Of a stretch of 64,000 bases of DNA, positions 44,554 through 54,114 are shown piece after piece. The notes beneath the pieces were generated by a model. The model was given only the letters and a program-made list of their open reading frames with translations, did no database searches and was not told the origin of the DNA. A program made the translations under genes and the position numbers. Source of the stretch: Gemmatimonas aurantiaca. GTDB taxonomy: Bacteria; Gemmatimonadota; Gemmatimonadetes; Gemmatimonadales; Gemmatimonadaceae. Every line of letters starts with the position of its first letter. Position 1 is the stretch's first letter. Location: the NCBI RefSeq assembly GCF_037190085.1, contig NZ_JBBCJO010000012.1, positions 124,001-188,000 on the forward strand, written 5' to 3'.

Positions 44554-46014
44554 TCAAGCGTCCATGACGGCGCGCACGTCGGGCGCCAGTGTCGCTGCCG
44601 CGGTTTCGCGGGTGAACCAGGACACACCGAAGAACACCAGCAGGGAGGTAACGAGGGCGATGGCCGTGGCCGTGACGCCGGACGGGAATGTGAAGATCCG
44701 GAAGTACGCCAGCGTCTCGAGTCCCAGTGTGATGAGCAGCCCCGTGGCGATGGAGGCCACGGCACCGGCCCGTGTGGCGCCTTTCCAATTGAGGCCGATG
44801 GCCAGCGCCGGCACCAGCGTGGACGCGAACAATCCCCAGCCGAAGATGCCCAGAAATGCCACCAGCGATCCGGACAACTGCGCCACGGCCGCCGAGATCA
44901 GTGTGAGCACCGCGGTCCAGATACGTCCCCATCGCAATTCATCATCCACACGCCGACCGAACGCCACCGGAAGATCGTGGGTGAATGCCGCCGCACCGAT
45001 ACTCATGAAGGAATTCACGGTGCTCATGATGGCCGCGGCCACCGCCGCAAAGACGATCGCAGCCAGCGGCAACGGTGTGAAGTGCAGCAGGAACGTGGGG
45101 GTGGCGTCATCGGGCGTGGTCAGGGGCGGCACTTTTCCCTGCAGCACCAGCGCCTTCATGGCCACACCGACTCCAACGAACAACAGCAGTGTGAGCGTGA
45201 GTGCCAGTGTCATCACCAGCGGATACCATTTGAGTTTGCGCGCATCACGCAGCATGAAGAACTTGTGCGCCACGTGGGGCTGACCCAGCGTCCCCAATCC
45301 GAACACGAAGAAGAACGACAGCGCGGCCAGCGGCGAGAGTTTGCCCCACGGTCCGAGGATGGCGGGATCGTGCGCGAGAATGGTGTGCGAGATGCCGCTC
45401 ATGCCTCCGGCACTTCCCAGGGCGAAGAAGAACACCAGGGTCGAGGCGACGGCCATCAGCACGCCCTGAAAGACATCGTTGTAGATGCCCGCGAGAATGC
45501 CGCCCGACACCGAATAAGCCAGCACGATCAGGGTGCCGATCCAGATGGCCGGCGCCAGGCCGATCTGGAAGGTGGCCTGCACCACGAGTCCGAGCGCCAG
45601 CAGATTCGTGGCCATGTAGCTGATCACGGCCAGGATGATGGCAGCGGCGGACAATCCCTGCGCCGCGGGTGACTGGAATCGCGCACCGATCGCATCGGGG
45701 ATGGTGATCATCTCCCGGACCTCGGCGAGCAGTCGCAACCGTTTGGCCAGCACCCAGGCGCCCATGGAATTGGTGAGCGCAGCGGGCAGCACGATGAACA
45801 CCGCGCCGAGTCCGAGGCTGTACACCAGTCCCGGTCCACCGATGAATGCAAATCCGGAGAGCGTCGCGGCCATGGCCGCGATGGCCAGCGTGACGAATCC
45901 AAGCCCCTGCCCCGCCACGAAGAAGTCCGACGCCGATCGTGTGCGTCTGGTGGCCCACACACCGATGGCGGCCACGATCCCGAAGTACACGAGGGCAACG
46001 ACGGCCATGATCAT
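44554..46014 (-). CDS. Sodium:solute symporter (SSS family)
   Basis: This 486-residue membrane protein has about 13 helices and the SSS signature regions: RSASDFFVAGQGLGF with MAATLSGFAFIGGPGL near the N-terminus, and AAAIMSTVNSFMSIGAAAFTHDL. These symporters take up proline, acetate, sugars or other solutes with sodium; the substrate cannot be read. Its start overlaps the stop of the small membrane protein gene (ATGA, 46011-46014). Confidence 0.93.
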   Translation of the reverse strand: MIMAVVALVYFGIVAAIGVWATRRTRSASDFFVAGQGLGFVTLAIAAMAATLSGFAFIGGPGLVYSLGLGAVFIVLPAALTNSMGAWVLAKRLRLLAEVREMITIPDAIGARFQSPAAQGLSAAAIILAVISYMATNLLALGLVVQATFQIGLAPAIWIGTLIVLAYSVSGGILAGIYNDVFQGVLMAVASTLVFFFALGSAGGMSGISHTILAHDPAILGPWGKLSPLAALSFFFVFGLGTLGQPHVAHKFFMLRDARKLKWYPLVMTLALTLTLLLFVGVGVAMKALVLQGKVPPLTTPDDATPTFLLHFTPLPLAAIVFAAVAAAIMSTVNSFMSIGAAAFTHDLPVAFGRRVDDELRWGRIWTAVLTLISAAVAQLSGSLVAFLGIFGWGLFASTLVPALAIGLNWKGATRAGAVASIATGLLITLGLETLAYFRIFTFPSGVTATAIALVTSLLVFFGVSWFTRETAAATLAPDVRAVMDA

Positions 46015-46493
46015 TGGCGACCCTCCCCACCCGATCGTGCGGCACGCACCCGTGCGATGTCCTCATCGGAGAGCGTCAGCCGGTCGAAGGTGAGTGCATA
46101 CGCCAGGGGCAGGACGAACAGCGGCAGGACGCCCACGCCATATAGCACGATCGCGGCCCGCCGTGGCAGCCCAAACCACAGCGGACTGTCCGGCGTTTCC
46201 GCCGGCAGCCACAGGGCCAGCAGAAAACCACCTGCCACCAATACGAACACCAGCAGCATCGGCCAGAGCAGCCATCCCAGCGTACGGCCCGTCCGTGCCG
46301 CGCCGAGCACCATGACCGCCATCATCACCAGTGGCATGATCACGGCCATGAGCCAGGCGCCCCAGGTGGCGATCGGCGGCGGAGCGAACGCCGAGGCATA
46401 AGCGAGCGCGATCCCGATCGTGCCGATCACGGTGGCGGTCAGGGCGAGACGCTGGCCTGTCGATTCAGGCGGCGTCGAATCTTCGGTGTGCAT
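46011..46493 (-). CDS. Small four-helix membrane protein
   Basis: This 160-residue protein has four hydrophobic segments (ALTATVIGTIGIALAYASAF, WLMAVIMPLVMMAVMVLG, LLWPMLLVFVLVAGGFLLAL, YGVGVLPLFVLPLAYAL) and a charged C-terminus. It overlaps the SSS gene by 4 bases. SSS transporters are often encoded with a small membrane subunit, so an accessory role is likely; the family is not recognised. Confidence 0.75.
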   Translation of the reverse strand: MHTEDSTPPESTGQRLALTATVIGTIGIALAYASAFAPPPIATWGAWLMAVIMPLVMMAVMVLGAARTGRTLGWLLWPMLLVFVLVAGGFLLALWLPAETPDSPLWFGLPRRAAIVLYGVGVLPLFVLPLAYALTFDRLTLSDEDIARVRAARSGGEGRQ

Positions 46494-46518
46494 GATTGCT
46501 TATCTTATCAGGATCATG
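46491..46518. promoter_or_regulatory. Inverted repeat between divergent genes
   Basis: CATGAT (46491-46496) and ATCATG (46513-46518) flank an AT-rich TTATCTTATC core in the 33-base gap between the small membrane gene and the LysM gene. It may be an operator serving both directions. Confidence 0.3.
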
Positions 46519-46526
46519 CACGCCCT

Positions 46527-47354
46527 ATGACCGTCCCGAAGCTGCCAGGGACTCTCAGCGGAACCTCCCGCGGCTGGCTTCGCGCCGGAGCCGCCGCGCC
46601 GCCGCCGCGTCGTCAGCGCAGTGTGTGGGTGCGGGTGCTGGTGGCGCTCACCAGCACCACGGCCGTTCTGGCCACGGCCGCCGTGGTGGCCGCCGCGGCG
46701 GTGGTGCCGCCCATCGGCGCACGGCGCACGGCGCGTGATGCCGCACTGCGGGAGATCGGTGCCCAGGTGCTGCCCGGCGAACACATCGTGGCCCAGGCGT
46801 TCGCCTCGCAGCGCCGCTGGACCGATATGTGGCGCGAGTCGTTCGGTGTGGTGGCGGCCACCAACCGACGATTGCTCTACGTCGGTGCGCCGCCCACGCC
46901 GCTGTTGCGTCCACGGGACGATGGCCCGCTGGAACTGCTCGTCGAGAGCTATCCGTACGACGCCGCATTCACACTGGCGCCCCGCACCATCTGGCGTGGA
47001 CGGGGACGCGGACTCGTGCTGCGCACCCCCGCCGCCCAGGTGGATTTCATCGTCGACGACGGCAGTTGGGTCGACGCGCAGCGCGTGGCGGTGGAAAGCG
47101 CGCGGGCCCGTGGCGCGGTCTCGCGGGAAATCGAACAGCTCGACGCCACGCTGCGGGCCCCGGCTCCGGTGGCCGCCGAATACGTCTTTCACATCGTGAA
47201 ACGCGGCGAGACGCTCACCGGCCTCGCCCGTCGTTTCCGGACGTCACCGGACGTCCTGAAGCAACTCAATCAACTCACGCAGGACGACATCAAGGTGGGC
47301 CAGCGGTTACGGGTGCCGAAGGTGGAGGCGGATTCGGTCGAACAGCCGCAGTAG
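46527..47354 (+). CDS. LysM-domain membrane protein
   Basis: This 275-residue protein has an Arg/Pro-rich start, one membrane helix (LVALTSTTAVLATAAVVAAA), a middle domain (GVVAATNRRLLYVGAPP resembles a PH-like stretch) and a C-terminal LysM repeat (VFHIVKRGETLTGLARRFRTSPD then LKVGQRLRVP-like VGQRLRVP) that binds peptidoglycan. It probably tethers the inner membrane to the wall. Confidence 0.82.
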   Translation: MTVPKLPGTLSGTSRGWLRAGAAAPPPRRQRSVWVRVLVALTSTTAVLATAAVVAAAAVVPPIGARRTARDAALREIGAQVLPGEHIVAQAFASQRRWTDMWRESFGVVAATNRRLLYVGAPPTPLLRPRDDGPLELLVESYPYDAAFTLAPRTIWRGRGRGLVLRTPAAQVDFIVDDGSWVDAQRVAVESARARGAVSREIEQLDATLRAPAPVAAEYVFHIVKRGETLTGLARRFRTSPDVLKQLNQLTQDDIKVGQRLRVPKVEADSVEQPQ

Positions 47355-47394
47355 TCGTGGGGGGTGGGTTTGCGTAAACCCACCCCCCACGACT
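47353..47394. terminator. 19-bp perfect hairpin between convergent genes
   Basis: Arms 47353-47371 and 47376-47394 pair without mismatch around GCGT. It overlaps the LysM stop codon and ends 7 bases before the dhs-like stop, so it can terminate both. Confidence 0.85.
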
Positions 47395-47401
47395 CCGTCA
47401 T

Positions 47402-48388
47402 TCACCACCCCAGCACCAATGCGAACACCAGCGGCGCCACGATGCTCGCGTCGCTTTCGATGATGTACTTCGGCGTATCGATGCCGAGCTTGCCCCACGT
47501 GATCTTCTCGTTGGGCACCGCGCCGGAGTACGACCCATACGACGTGGTCGAATCGCTGATCTGGCAGAAGTAGCCCCATAGCGGCACTTCGGTGCGCTGC
47601 AGATCCTGATGCAGCATGGGCACCACGCAGATCGGGAAGTCGCCGGCAATGCCGCCACCGATCTGGAAGAAGCCCAGCGACGCCGTCTTCGTCACCTCGG
47701 TGTAGTGATCGGCCAGGTACATCATGTACTCGATGCCGGACCGCACCGTGTGCACGTTCTTGATGTTCCCGTCGATCACGTGCGACGCGAAGATGTTGCC
47801 GGTGGTCGAGTCTTCCCAGCCGGGCACGATGATCGGCAGGTTCTTCTGCGCCGCCGCGAGCATCCACGAGTTCTTCGGATCGATCTGGTAGTACTGCTCC
47901 AGCTTGCCGCTGAGCAGGATGCGATACATGAACTCGTGCGGGAAATACCGCTCACCCTTCTGATCGGCCGCCGTCCATTCGTCGAGGATGGCCTTCTCGA
48001 TCCGGCGGATCGCCTCGGCTTCGGGAATGCACGTATCGGTGACCCGATTGAAATGCCGGTCGAGCAGATCCTGCTCCTGCTCGGGCGTCAGATCGCGATA
48101 GTTGGGCACCCGTTCGTAGTGATCGTGCGCCACGAGGTTGTAGATGTCTTCCTCGAGGTTCGCGCCCGTGCAGGTGATCGCGTGCACCTTGTCCTGACGG
48201 ATCATCTCGGCGAGCGACAGGCCCAGCTCGGCCGTGCTCATCGCGCCGGCGAGCGTGACCATCATCTTGCCACCCTGCTCGAGGTGGCGGACATAGGCAT
48301 CACTCGCGTCGATCAGGGCCGCCGCGTTGAAATGCCGGTAGTGATGACGGAGAAACGCCGAAACCGGCGCGGAAGAAGACGGTGCCAT
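47402..48388 (-). CDS. Deoxyhypusine synthase-family protein
   Basis: This 328-residue protein matches the NAD-dependent deoxyhypusine/homospermidine synthase family: MMVTLAGAMSTAELG, HAITCTGANLEEDIYNL, the nucleotide-site GGGIAGDFPI, and the catalytic Lys in NEKITWGKLG followed by YIIESDASIVAPLVF. Eukaryotic enzymes modify a lysine of eIF5A; bacterial homologues can make homospermidine. As this bacterium's EF-P has Asn at the modified site, a polyamine role is more likely. ATG 48388 has no Shine-Dalgarno; GTG 48412 is an alternative. Confidence 0.9.
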   Translation of the reverse strand: MAPSSSAPVSAFLRHHYRHFNAAALIDASDAYVRHLEQGGKMMVTLAGAMSTAELGLSLAEMIRQDKVHAITCTGANLEEDIYNLVAHDHYERVPNYRDLTPEQEQDLLDRHFNRVTDTCIPEAEAIRRIEKAILDEWTAADQKGERYFPHEFMYRILLSGKLEQYYQIDPKNSWMLAAAQKNLPIIVPGWEDSTTGNIFASHVIDGNIKNVHTVRSGIEYMMYLADHYTEVTKTASLGFFQIGGGIAGDFPICVVPMLHQDLQRTEVPLWGYFCQISDSTTSYGSYSGAVPNEKITWGKLGIDTPKYIIESDASIVAPLVFALVLGW

Positions 48389-48448
48389 AGTGAGGTTCGG
48401 TATCGGGGCCACGGAGACGGCAGCCGGGCGGCGCCATGTGGCTCCAAT

Positions 48449-50314
48449 CTAATAGCGGCGGGTCGCCTTCGTGCTCCGACGCATACCCAGCCACACCGCT
48501 CCGGCGGCCAGTGCAATCGCCACGGCGTTGAACCCCAGCATGCTCGCTCCCACCGCCAGCGCGACACACAGCACGGCGACGATGCGAACCCCACTGCCCT
48601 CCACGTCGCCAACCCGCTGCGACTCACCCGTCAATGCGTTGGCCGCCCGCGCGGCACCCCAGCCCATGCCCGTGGCCTCGCCCCTCACCACGGCCGCGGA
48701 GAGGTCCGTGCCCGTTACACTGACCGGCGTCATGCGCCCACCGGCGAGCCCTTCGAGCGACATCGGCGGCGTGCCGACACGTCCGTGCATGGCGGCTGCG
48801 GATGCCACGGATTCGTCGCGATATCCACCACGATGATCACCGCCATGTTCACCCACGACCGAATCGGCCGCCTCGCGGAGCAACGACAGACCGAATCGCA
48901 CCGGCAACAGCACGCCATCGTCCCGCTCATTGCGCACGATCGACGCGAACGAAATACCGTCCTGTCGAAAACGACGACGCATTTCCGCGTCCCGATCGCG
49001 CGTGGCGTCCGTAGCGCCAGTCGCATCGAATGCGCCGGATGTCGATGTCTCACGCACCATGCGTGCACCATCGAGCAGCGCCTGCATGAGACGCCGCGCC
49101 CCCGGAGGCACGGCGATGCTCGACCGGCGCCACAGTCGCCCCGCTTCGGCGTGATCATCACGACGCAGGGCCGCCAACAATGCGGCCAATCCCACCGATG
49201 GCGTGGGGCGGATCACCGTGGACGCTTCGAGCTGCCGGATGGACTCGAGCAACTGGCCGAGCAACGTGCGCGCTGCGTGGGCCTGATCGGGTGTGCAGCT
49301 GCCCATGAGCGTGCCGCCCGCCGAGAGCGCCCGCATGAGGACACGCATGTCGTTGGCCGGCAATCCATCGCCTCGTTGAACGATGCGCGCACCAAGCGAT
49401 GCAAACGCATGCTCCACGAGATCTCCGCCATCGGCGGGCGACCAGCGCACGGTGTCGTCGGCGAGAACATCCTGAACCGCGTCCTGCATGTCCGGCCGCA
49501 CACCGGGCTGGGCCTCCCGAACGCCACCCGTCGCGGCAGTACCGGCTGATCCGTTCAGGTCATCCACATCGATCACGGCGAACTCGCCACTGGCCATGCG
49601 CATGGTCTGCCGCGCCTCACCCCGGGCCCGGTCCGCGGTCAGTCCGCGCACGATGCCACGTGCCCAATCCACGGCTGGGTGTTCGATGCCCTGCTGCTGC
49701 ACCTCGGCGATGATCTCGCTCGCATCGGCCAGATGGCCCTGCCGGCCGAGGACCACCGCCTGCTGGAGGCGCAGCACCGGGTCCGCCGGCGCCGCGTCGA
49801 GTGCCTCCGCAAGCGCGGCGCGCGCACCCTGCCAGTCGCCGTTCACCGACCGCGCCACCGACTGCAGATAGCGCAGCGCGAGAGAAGCCGGTCGCTGCGC
49901 GAGTCCTTCGGTAGCCACCCGATCGCCTTCACCGGGAAGTCCCAGCACGGTGAGGGCCCCGGCGCGCAGGTACCATCCCTCTTCGCTCCGCTGCGCGCCG
50001 CTCCACACGTCGTCGAGTGCGGCCAGGGCATCACCCGGCAATTGCCGGAGCAACGCGGTGCGGGCCTGCGACAGCCCCATGGCCGTGGCGCCCTGCCGGA
50101 CTTCGGGCCGGGCCTCGAGGAGATCGTCGGCCCCGAGCAGCGCTTCCAGCGAAAGCCCGCTGCGGGAGAGTGGCTGACCGGTGTCCACTCCCTGACCCGG
50201 TGCCGCCGGCGTCACACGCACTACGGCGCGCGAAGTCCCCACCGCTCTCGCAGGGGAGGGCGGTGTGATCGGTGTGCCGCGCAGGCCGTGCACGCCGTTC
50301 AGGTTGGAGGACAT
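48449..50314 (-). CDS. TPR-containing protein with C-terminal membrane helices
   Basis: This 621-residue protein has TPR-like repeats in residues 75-230 (RTALLRQLPGDALAALDDVW, WYLRAGALTVLGLPGEGDRV, WQGARAALAEALDAAPADPV), a long middle region, and a hydrophobic end of one or two helices (IVAVLCVALAVGASMLGF, AVAIALAAGAVWLGM). No signal peptide. No family recognised. It resembles in layout the tail-anchored TPR protein at 32037-33500. Confidence 0.7.
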   Translation of the reverse strand: MSSNLNGVHGLRGTPITPPSPARAVGTSRAVVRVTPAAPGQGVDTGQPLSRSGLSLEALLGADDLLEARPEVRQGATAMGLSQARTALLRQLPGDALAALDDVWSGAQRSEEGWYLRAGALTVLGLPGEGDRVATEGLAQRPASLALRYLQSVARSVNGDWQGARAALAEALDAAPADPVLRLQQAVVLGRQGHLADASEIIAEVQQQGIEHPAVDWARGIVRGLTADRARGEARQTMRMASGEFAVIDVDDLNGSAGTAATGGVREAQPGVRPDMQDAVQDVLADDTVRWSPADGGDLVEHAFASLGARIVQRGDGLPANDMRVLMRALSAGGTLMGSCTPDQAHAARTLLGQLLESIRQLEASTVIRPTPSVGLAALLAALRRDDHAEAGRLWRRSSIAVPPGARRLMQALLDGARMVRETSTSGAFDATGATDATRDRDAEMRRRFRQDGISFASIVRNERDDGVLLPVRFGLSLLREAADSVVGEHGGDHRGGYRDESVASAAAMHGRVGTPPMSLEGLAGGRMTPVSVTGTDLSAAVVRGEATGMGWGAARAANALTGESQRVGDVEGSGVRIVAVLCVALAVGASMLGFNAVAIALAAGAVWLGMRRSTKATRRY

Positions 50315-50422
50315 ACGGAGCAGTATCGACGCCGGCCCCACGAACCTGTACCCGATAGCCGGTCATCCCCAGCTTCCGGGGCCGGCCCCGGGGGGCTCCG
50401 CGGCGCGGTCAGACCAGCCCGG

Positions 50423-50713
50423 TCAGACCAGCGCTTCGATCAGCGCCGACTCCTCGTCGACCCGGATGTATCCCCGCACCTCGTCGAGCCAGCGGTACGC
50501 TCCACCATCGCGATCCAGCGCAATCTGCCGGCGCGTGGTGGAGTGCTCGTACAATCGCAGTTCCCCCACGTCCACGGGTCCCTCCACGAACCCCACGAAC
50601 CAGAAGGCGGCCGCGGCTTCGGCGGCGGCGGCACCGAACACCACCGTCAGCACACGCTGCAGTGGATACCAGTCCGGCGGCCGGTACACGGGAAAGATGT
50701 CGGAGTCACCCAT
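50423..50713 (-). CDS. Small uncharacterised protein
   Basis: This 96-residue protein has one moderately hydrophobic helix (VLTVVFGAAAAEAAAAFWF) and a C-terminal beta-rich part (GELRLYEHSTTRRQIALDRD). Its ATG at 50713 is behind GCAGG. It lies 44 bases from the esterase stop on the same strand and may be its partner. Confidence 0.6.
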   Translation of the reverse strand: MGDSDIFPVYRPPDWYPLQRVLTVVFGAAAAEAAAAFWFVGFVEGPVDVGELRLYEHSTTRRQIALDRDGGAYRWLDEVRGYIRVDEESALIEALV

Positions 50714-50757
50714 AACCTGCCCGCTGGACGCATCGCGCGAAGGCAGGTCACGGATCG

Positions 50758-51762
50758 TCACGTAACGGGCCGAGGGTGTTCGGAGACGGTGACCGCGGCG
50801 TGCGTGGAGTGTGGTGTGGGGCACACATGCGTGGCGCATATATGCTCGACGAATCGACGTGTGTCGTCGAGGGACTGACGTGCCTCGGGCAGGACGGCCG
50901 GGAAGAATTGCCAGACATGCGGCACGCGTGGCCAGAGCCGGAGTTCCACCGACACGCCAACGGCCCGCGCACGCTCGGCGAGACGCACCGAATCGTCGCG
51001 CAATACTTCGTCGGTACTCGCGTGAATCAGCATCGGGGGAAATCCGCGGAAGTCGCCATACAACGGCGACGCATACGGCGAGTACGGATCGGCATCGCCA
51101 AGATAGAACGTGGCGGCCCGTTTGATGGTGATGGCCGCGAACATCGCACATCGTTCGCTGTTCTCTTCGAGCGACGCACCGGTGGCGGCGAGATCGGTCC
51201 ACGGCGAATAGGTGACGATCGCGCGCGGCAGTGGCATGCCCCGATCGCGGGCCGCGAGCAGCATCGACAGCGCCAATCCCCCACCGGCGGAATCACCTGC
51301 CACGATCACACGATGAGGGGCAATGTGTTCATCGTCGAGCAGATACCGGTACGCGCTCAGGGCATCCTCGAGCGCACCGGGGAATCGATGTTCCGGCGCC
51401 AGCCGATACGCAGGCACGTATGTGCGCGCCCGGAGACGTTGCGCCAGCGATCCGGCCAGCGAGCGATGCGTCTCGGGTGAACATCCGATGAATCCGCCGC
51501 CATGCAGGTACAGCACCACCGGTCCGTTCTGTTCGTCGAACGTGGCAGCGGTGAGCTGTTCACCACCCACCCAGGACGCACGGGCACTCAGCATCACACA
51601 CCGTGCGCCCGTGGACCGGGCCATGAAACGGCGGGCCGCCCGGGGGCGACCCATGTTCGCGCGCACCCATTGCGGGTCGATCGGACGCAGCGCGTGCGGA
51701 CGCATACGCGCCCGCACCAGCAAACGGATCCAATACGATTGCCAACTCGCCGATGTCGCCAT
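50758..51762 (-). CDS. Hormone-sensitive-lipase-type alpha/beta hydrolase
   Basis: This 334-residue esterase shows the HSL oxyanion motif YLHGGGFIG, the nucleophile elbow GDSAGGGLALS, the catalytic Asp region HASTDEVLRDD and the His in PHVWQFF. Family members hydrolyse short-chain esters or lactones. No signal peptide, so cytoplasmic. Confidence 0.9.
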   Translation of the reverse strand: MATSASWQSYWIRLLVRARMRPHALRPIDPQWVRANMGRPRAARRFMARSTGARCVMLSARASWVGGEQLTAATFDEQNGPVVLYLHGGGFIGCSPETHRSLAGSLAQRLRARTYVPAYRLAPEHRFPGALEDALSAYRYLLDDEHIAPHRVIVAGDSAGGGLALSMLLAARDRGMPLPRAIVTYSPWTDLAATGASLEENSERCAMFAAITIKRAATFYLGDADPYSPYASPLYGDFRGFPPMLIHASTDEVLRDDSVRLAERARAVGVSVELRLWPRVPHVWQFFPAVLPEARQSLDDTRRFVEHICATHVCPTPHSTHAAVTVSEHPRPVT

Positions 51763-51861
51763 GCCCCATGATACCCTCGGGACAACGATCGTTCGAGTGC
51801 GATTCTTCGGAGGCGCGTCTTCGCGTGCGATCCTTTCCCAACGCGACCGTTGGGCGGACGA

Positions 51862-52764
51862 TCAGACGCCGACCTGCTTCTCCACCCGATCGCGATAGTG
51901 CCGGCTGAGGCGCAGCCGCGTGCCGTCTTCGAGAATCACCACGTAGTCGCCCGAGAACCACTGCTGCATCTCGCGCACCCGATTGAGATTCACGATCGTG
52001 GAGCGGTGAATGCGGGCGAACAAACGGGGATCGAGCGTTTCTTCCAGGTGACTGATGCGCTCGCGGATGGTGTGTGCCTGCTTGCCGACATGCAGCCGCA
52101 CATAATTGCGATCGGCTTCGATCCAGTCGATCTCCGTGGTCTTCACGAAAAACATGCGTCCATCCTGCTTGACCAGAATGCGGCTGGCATACCGTCCGGT
52201 GCCGGCGGCGTTTCCGGCGGGCGCTGCCGCGCCGGTGGCCGCGGGCGCCGGGGCCAGCGCCGTTCCGCCACCCGAACCGGAGAGCCCGAGCCCACCACCC
52301 AGCGCCCCGCCCAGCAGCGCGTTCGGTCCGTCGGCGTTGCCGTCGGCCAGACGACGCACGGTCTCGAGCAGCTCACCGAGCCGTTCCGCGGCCACGGCGT
52401 GAGCCCGCTGCCGACGCGCCTTGTCGAAAGCCGCCCGGAACCGATCGGCATCGACCGGCTTCAGGACGTAGTCCACGGCATGGACATCGAACGCCCGCTG
52501 CGCGTGTTCGTCATACGCCGTGATGAACAGCACCATGGGGACATGCCCCCCCTCCAGCTCCCGCAGCACGCCGAAGCCGTCGAGCCCGGGCATCTGCACG
52601 TCGAGACAGACGAGATCGGGCTGGAGATCCCGGATCATCCCGACGGCCTCATGGCCGCTCTCGGCTTCCCCCACGATCTCGACATCGGCTTCGTTCTGCA
52701 GCAGTCGCCGCACGCGTTGACGAGCCAACGCCTCGTCGTCGACAATCAGGACTCGAACGCTCAC
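51862..52764 (-). CDS. LytTR-family response regulator
   Basis: This 300-residue regulator has a receiver (acidic pair VDDE, phospho-Asp in CLDVQMPG, Lys in VLKPVDAD), a Gly/Ala-rich linker near 145-185, and a LytTR DNA-binding domain (IDWIEADRNYVRLHV, RIHRSTIVNLNRV). GTG 52764 follows GGAGGAG. It is divergent from a LytS-like kinase gene across 191 bp, the expected partner. Confidence 0.94.
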   Translation of the reverse strand: MSVRVLIVDDEALARQRVRRLLQNEADVEIVGEAESGHEAVGMIRDLQPDLVCLDVQMPGLDGFGVLRELEGGHVPMVLFITAYDEHAQRAFDVHAVDYVLKPVDADRFRAAFDKARRQRAHAVAAERLGELLETVRRLADGNADGPNALLGGALGGGLGLSGSGGGTALAPAPAATGAAAPAGNAAGTGRYASRILVKQDGRMFFVKTTEIDWIEADRNYVRLHVGKQAHTIRERISHLEETLDPRLFARIHRSTIVNLNRVREMQQWFSGDYVVILEDGTRLRLSRHYRDRVEKQVGV

Positions 52765-52955
52765 TTTCTCTCCTCCGGTTGACTGGTCGGCATCACCACG
52801 GAACGCGCTGGCCGGACTGCACGGACCTCTCCGAGTCGTACTACGTTGTCGGAACGGTACGGGTTCCAGACCGGCGCATGATTCGTTTTTTTCACGCCCG
52901 GGCTCCCTTCCCGACTGCCGCTTTTCACGCGACGCCGTTGCCTCCTGTTGCCCTC

Positions 52956-54104
52956 ATGGCCTCTCCCACTCAGCCGTTGACCATTGCCGACGAAGGCCTG
53001 CGCCTCCGTCGGCTGACCCGTCTGCTCTTTGCCGTCGTCTGGATCGTGCCGGCGGTGCTGGCCTCGCTGCAGATGGCCCTCGTGGGCGATGCGTCCGGTG
53101 CGCACTACACGCTGGCCACGGCGTTCGTCTGGCAGGGCGCCACGTGGCTGCTGTGGAGCCTCTGGTCGCTGCTGATTCTCACGCTCGTCGATCGCGTCAA
53201 ACTGGATACGGCGCGCATCCTGCCGTGGCTCACCGTCCACATCGGCGCCAGCGCGCTCGTGTGCATCGTCGATGTGTTCGTCATCGCCTGGCTCGATCAC
53301 ATCTTCAGCGCCGTGGGTCAGGTGACCTCGTACGCGTTCACGCTGCGGGTCGTGCTGGTCAACCACCTCGACTTCCAGGTGGTGCTCTACTGGGCCGTGC
53401 TCGGCGCCGCGTACATGGTCGAGTATGTCCGCCGTTACCGCGAACGCGACCGCGCCGCCACCGAACTCGAACAGAAACTCGCGCACACCCAGCTCGAGGC
53501 GCTGCGCATGCAGCTCAATCCGCACTTCCTCTTCAATGCGCTCAACTCGGTGGCCGAGCTCATGGAGATGGACGTGCGGGAAGCGCAACGCACCCTCACC
53601 CGGGTGAGCGATCTGCTGCGTCTGTCGCTGCGCTCCGCCGGCCAGTCGATGATCCCCGTCTGGCAGGAGATCGAACTGGTGGAGCTCTATCTCCAGATCG
53701 CGCGCGTGCGCTATGGCAGCGGGCTGGAAGCCGACATCACCGTCGACCCTTCCATCGTCGACGAGATGGTCCCCAGCTTTCTGCTCCAGCCGCTCGTGGA
53801 GAATGCCCTCAAGCACGGTCTCGCTCCGGGACATCGGGATCAGTGCATCGAGGTGAGGGTGGGCCGGCAGGGAAACAGCATCGACATCGTAGTGGAAGAC
53901 AACGGCAAGGGCCTGGATGGTTTACTGACCACCAGCGGGAGATTTCTCGCCGCGGTGCCCTCGGTGGACGGCCTGGGCATCGGCCTCACCAACACCCGGT
54001 CGCGATTGACCATGCTGTATCGCGACCGGTATGCCTTCCGTATGAGCAACCTGCCCACCGGGGGGTGTCGCGTGGAAATCCGCCTGCCGATGGAGCAGCG
54101 CTGA
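52956..54104 (+). CDS. LytS/YehU-type sensor histidine kinase
   Basis: This 382-residue protein has four membrane helices in the first 155 residues (LLFAVVWIVPAVLASLQMAL; WLLWSLWSLLILTLV; ASALVCIVDVFVIAWL; VVLYWAVLGAAYMVEYV), the His kinase block MQLNPHFLFNALNS and a HATPase (LVENALKHG, VVEDNGKGL, GLGIGLTNTRSRL). It signals to the divergent LytTR regulator. ATG 52956 gives the expected first helix; an ATG at 52878 is also in frame. Confidence 0.92.
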   Translation: MASPTQPLTIADEGLRLRRLTRLLFAVVWIVPAVLASLQMALVGDASGAHYTLATAFVWQGATWLLWSLWSLLILTLVDRVKLDTARILPWLTVHIGASALVCIVDVFVIAWLDHIFSAVGQVTSYAFTLRVVLVNHLDFQVVLYWAVLGAAYMVEYVRRYRERDRAATELEQKLAHTQLEALRMQLNPHFLFNALNSVAELMEMDVREAQRTLTRVSDLLRLSLRSAGQSMIPVWQEIELVELYLQIARVRYGSGLEADITVDPSIVDEMVPSFLLQPLVENALKHGLAPGHRDQCIEVRVGRQGNSIDIVVEDNGKGLDGLLTTSGRFLAAVPSVDGLGIGLTNTRSRLTMLYRDRYAFRMSNLPTGGCRVEIRLPMEQR

Positions 54105-54114
54105 GATCCCGCCG

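Noticed and set aside
47609..49549. 646-codon plus-strand frame
   Set aside because: Antisense of the dhs-like and TPR genes, Arg/His-rich shadow translation.
52851..52867. GGAAC/GTTCC dyad between the LytTR regulator and LytS kinase genes
   Set aside because: LytTR proteins bind direct repeats, and a 5-bp dyad is too short to support a site.
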